Below, piece after piece: positions 4,424-6,843 of a DNA stretch of 6,843 bases. The stretch is from Bacteroidales bacterium. GTDB taxonomy: Bacteria > Bacteroidota > Bacteroidia > Bacteroidales > UBA932. Both the position numbers and the translations under genes were made by a program. Where the stretch lies: the NCBI GenBank assembly GCA_021443605.1, contig JABUTQ010000400.1, positions 1 to 6,843 of the forward strand, written 5' to 3'. Under the pieces are notes generated by a model that worked only from the letters and a program-made list of their open reading frames with translations, did no database searches and was not told the DNA's origin. Within the stretch, counting starts at the first letter, position 1. Every line of letters starts with the position of its first letter.

Positions 4424-6843
4424 ATGAAAAAACTATTCAGACGAATGCTGCAAACAGCATTTCTGTTGCTTGCCTTTGTGCCCGCAATGGCCCAAAGTCA
4501 AGTAAAAGTTACCGGTATTGTAACCGGTCCTGATGGTGCACCCCTTTTCGGAGCAAGTGTCGTTCAAAAAGGGACTACAAACGGTGTAGTCACTGAATTG
4601 GACGGAAGCTATGCCATCACAGTGGCGCAAGGGGTGGAACTTGAGTATTCCTACGTAGGGTATGTAACACAAACCTTCACTGCCAAAGAGGGAAAGATTG
4701 ACGTAACCCTTGTCGAAGACAATTTCTTCATCGAAGAAACAGTTGTTGTCGGCTATGGTGTCCAGAAGAAAAGTGACGTTACCGGTGCCATCGCTTCGGT
4801 AAGGTCAGCAGACATCAACAACAGGACAATAACTACAGCCGAGCAGGCTTTACAGGGAAAAACATCCGGTGTGGCACTTATCACAACCAGCGGTCAGCCG
4901 GGTTCGACTCCCACCATCCGTATCAGAGGTTTCTCTTCAAACGGAACATCAGACCCCCTCTATGTAGTTGACGGACTGCTTGTTTCAAATATCAGGGATA
5001 TTGATCCGAACAACATAGAAAGCATTGAAGTGTTAAAGGATGCCGCTTCGGCTGCCATTTACGGAGCACAAGCTGGAAATGGTGTAGTTCTTGTTTCCAC
5101 CAAAAAAGGTGCAAACGGCACAAGCAGCATATCATACGATTTCCAATACACTATCAACCAGCTCGGGTTCAAGCCTCAGCTTCTCAACTCGAAGCAAGCC
5201 ATAAAACAAAACTACGAGTCGAGCGCAACATATACAGAAGCTGATGAAAAGGCTCTCATTACCAATGGTGTATGGGATGGCCAATTCTCAACCAACTGGT
5301 ATGATATAGGTTTTGAGACCGCCCCCACCTTCCACCATACGCTGAATTTCCAAGGCGCAAACAAAAAAGGATCTTACTTTGCTTCACTCAGCAGTTACAG
5401 CGACAATGGCATCATCTGCGGAGACAGAGATTACTTCAAACGCCTCTCCCTTATGGTGAATGGAGACTATCAGGTGAAGGACTGGTTGAAGATTGGAACC
5501 AACATCAATATGAACAAGACCACCTGCAGCGGTATTTCCGACGGAAGCTCAAACAGCATCTACGGCAGTATGATTTCAAATGTGATGAGTCTATCACCTT
5601 ATTGGAGAAGCACTTATCCTGCAGACAAACTCCCGACTATAATGCAGGGACTTCTCGATGCCGGAAACACTTTGTTCAAAGATGAAAAGGGGGATTACTA
5701 TATGACTCTCGGTGCCGGCGAACAGGTGCATCCGATGGTGTCTGTCCTCGGATACAACAAGAAAAACCAAGGGTATAACCTGCAAGGAACCGCATTCTTG
5801 AACTTTAACCCGTTCGATGGATTCGTGTTCACATCCCGTCTCGGTGTAAGATTCAATCAAACACAGAATTACAACTATACAAACAAATTCTATGGCTCAA
5901 GTTCCGTAAGCAAGACCAAAAACGAGGTGAGCCGCACGTCATCGACAATTTTCTACTATCAGTGGGAAAACTTCGCCAATTACCAGAAACGATTCGGACA
6001 GCACGATGTCAGTGCAATGGCAGGTATGTCATTCTCTGACAATGAGTTCACTTACGTAATGGCGGGTGTTGACCAGGTGATGAAAGACGATCCCCTATAT
6101 GCCGATGTTTCGTACGGAGCAGGCGGAGCGGCCAAGAGCGTTGGTGGTTATCAGAACCACAATAGAAAACTATCTTACTTCGCCCGTTTGGGATACAACT
6201 ATGCCGAGAAATACTACATTCAGGCCTCTTTCCGCGCAGATGCCGCAGATACATCAATTCTTCCGAAAGAAAACAGATGGGGATTCTTCCCTTCAGTATC
6301 TCTTGGTTGGGTTGTATCCAAGGAAGATTTCTTCAAGAACCTCAGTGCTCCCATCAACTTCCTAAAAATCAGGGCAAGTTGGGGACAGAACGGATCTACA
6401 AGCAATCTTTCAGGATACCTTTACTCAAATGCAATCTCTACAAATGCCCTCGGATACTCATTCGTTCCCGATTTTACATATCAAATTTCGGCTTTTCCGA
6501 ATCAGACATACAACCCTGAGCTGAAGTGGGAAACATCAGAGCAGTTTGACGTCGGTTTTGACTTGAGGGCTTTCAGCGACAGGTTCACATTCGGCTTTGA
6601 CTGGTATCGCAAAGAGACAAAAGACCTCATTGTCAGCAATATCACTATTCCTGCAGAGGCGGGAAACAAATCTGCTCCGGTAAATGCCGGTAATGTGCTC
6701 AACAGCGGCTTTGAATTCGACCTTGGTTGGAAAGACCGCGTTGGAGAATTTGGCTACTCTATTTCTGCCAACCTTGCAACTCTCAATAATAAAGTCACTT
6801 ACCTCACACCTGCCCTTAGCGGCGGTCGCATCAACGGAGGCTC
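4424..6843 (+). CDS. SusC/RagA-family TonB-linked outer-membrane receptor (5' part)
   Basis: The first 806 residues of a SusC-like receptor, open to the end of the window; family members usually have about 1000 residues, so the last barrel strands are missing. A signal peptide (MKKLFRR, hydrophobic core, AMA then Q24) leads to the outer membrane. A carboxypeptidase-regulatory-like beta domain covers about 28-98, with GIVTGPDGAPLFGASV and LDGSYAI. The TonB-contact segment and SusC signature EETVVVGYG (104-112) follow. The plug domain runs to about 230 with DVTGAIASV (118-126), DPLYVVDG (177-184), IESIEVLKDA (198-207) and AIYGAQAGNGVVLVSTKKG (211-229). The rest is aromatic-rich beta-barrel. There is no N-terminal STN domain, so it does not appear to signal directly to an anti-sigma factor. 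Such receptors import glycans or peptides with a SusD lipoprotein as lid, expected next downstream. Substrate cannot be told. The start follows a clear promoter-like leader; no good Shine-Dalgarno site is seen, as usual in this phylum. Confidence 0.96.
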   Translation, partial: MKKLFRRMLQTAFLLLAFVPAMAQSQVKVTGIVTGPDGAPLFGASVVQKGTTNGVVTELDGSYAITVAQGVELEYSYVGYVTQTFTAKEGKIDVTLVEDNFFIEETVVVGYGVQKKSDVTGAIASVRSADINNRTITTAEQALQGKTSGVALITTSGQPGSTPTIRIRGFSSNGTSDPLYVVDGLLVSNIRDIDPNNIESIEVLKDAASAAIYGAQAGNGVVLVSTKKGANGTSSISYDFQYTINQLGFKPQLLNSKQAIKQNYESSATYTEADEKALITNGVWDGQFSTNWYDIGFETAPTFHHTLNFQGANKKGSYFASLSSYSDNGIICGDRDYFKRLSLMVNGDYQVKDWLKIGTNINMNKTTCSGISDGSSNSIYGSMISNVMSLSPYWRSTYPADKLPTIMQGLLDAGNTLFKDEKGDYYMTLGAGEQVHPMVSVLGYNKKNQGYNLQGTAFLNFNPFDGFVFTSRLGVRFNQTQNYNYTNKFYGSSSVSKTKNEVSRTSSTIFYYQWENFANYQKRFGQHDVSAMAGMSFSDNEFTYVMAGVDQVMKDDPLYADVSYGAGGAAKSVGGYQNHNRKLSYFARLGYNYAEKYYIQASFRADAADTSILPKENRWGFFPSVSLGWVVSKEDFFKNLSAPINFLKIRASWGQNGSTSNLSGYLYSNAISTNALGYSFVPDFTYQISAFPNQTYNPELKWETSEQFDVGFDLRAFSDRFTFGFDWYRKETKDLIVSNITIPAEAGNKSAPVNAGNVLNSGFEFDLGWKDRVGEFGYSISANLATLNNKVTYLTPALSGGRINGG

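Noticed and set aside
4433..6702. Several short open frames within the SusC-like gene on both strands
   Set aside because: All are under 90 residues, none resembles a known family, and the SusC frame is continuous with strong motifs throughout.
1..6843. CRISPR arrays, tRNA or rRNA genes, defence or toxin-antitoxin genes
   Set aside because: Looked for on both strands; there is no spaced repeat series, no cloverleaf-like segment and no recognisable defence protein.

Overview
The window looks like a chromosomal piece of a Bacteroidetes genome, most likely of the order Bacteroidales. The evidence is a SusC-type TonB-dependent receptor with the VVVGYG plug signature, near-absence of Shine-Dalgarno sites, and Bacteroides-type promoter elements (-7 TAnnTTTG, in one case with a -33 TTTG at the right spacing). 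Genus cannot be fixed from what is visible.

Layout: (1) 1-234 is the 3' end of a MacB/LolD-type ABC transporter ATPase. A strong hairpin at 235-268 separates it from the convergent gene that follows. (2) 276-1217 (minus) encodes an integral membrane protein with two nucleoside-recognition/Gate-like halves. It diverges from (3) an operon-like run on the plus strand: a cysteine-free PerR/Fur-family regulator (1354-1767), a rubrerythrin overlapping it by four bases (1764-2339), and a glycerophosphodiester phosphodiesterase lipoprotein (2350-3126). The regulator's promoter has a PerR-box-like palindrome in its spacer, so a peroxide-responsive, self-regulated unit is plausible. (4) 3196-4176 is a stand-alone PstS-like phosphate-type substrate-binding lipoprotein. 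(5) A strong terminator at 4270-4310, a leader, and a SusC-like receptor that starts at 4424 and runs off the window end. A SusD partner would be expected just outside.

The most unusual structure is around the PstS-like gene. The last ~54 bp of the phosphodiesterase gene (3071-3124) recur at 4170-4223 with two differences, both in one leucine codon and both silent. The PstS-like gene lies between the copies and takes its stop codon from the first bases of the second copy. This looks like a ~1.1-kb gene insertion or replacement at the 3' end of the phosphodiesterase gene, placed between that gene and a terminator that probably once served it. No recombinase is visible.

Functionally the window combines oxidative-stress defence (PerR, rubrerythrin), phosphorus acquisition (phosphodiesterase, PstS-like protein) and the start of an outer-membrane glycan or nutrient uptake locus. 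No complete new multi-gene system can be claimed; the repeat-flanked PstS-like module is the part most worth following up.
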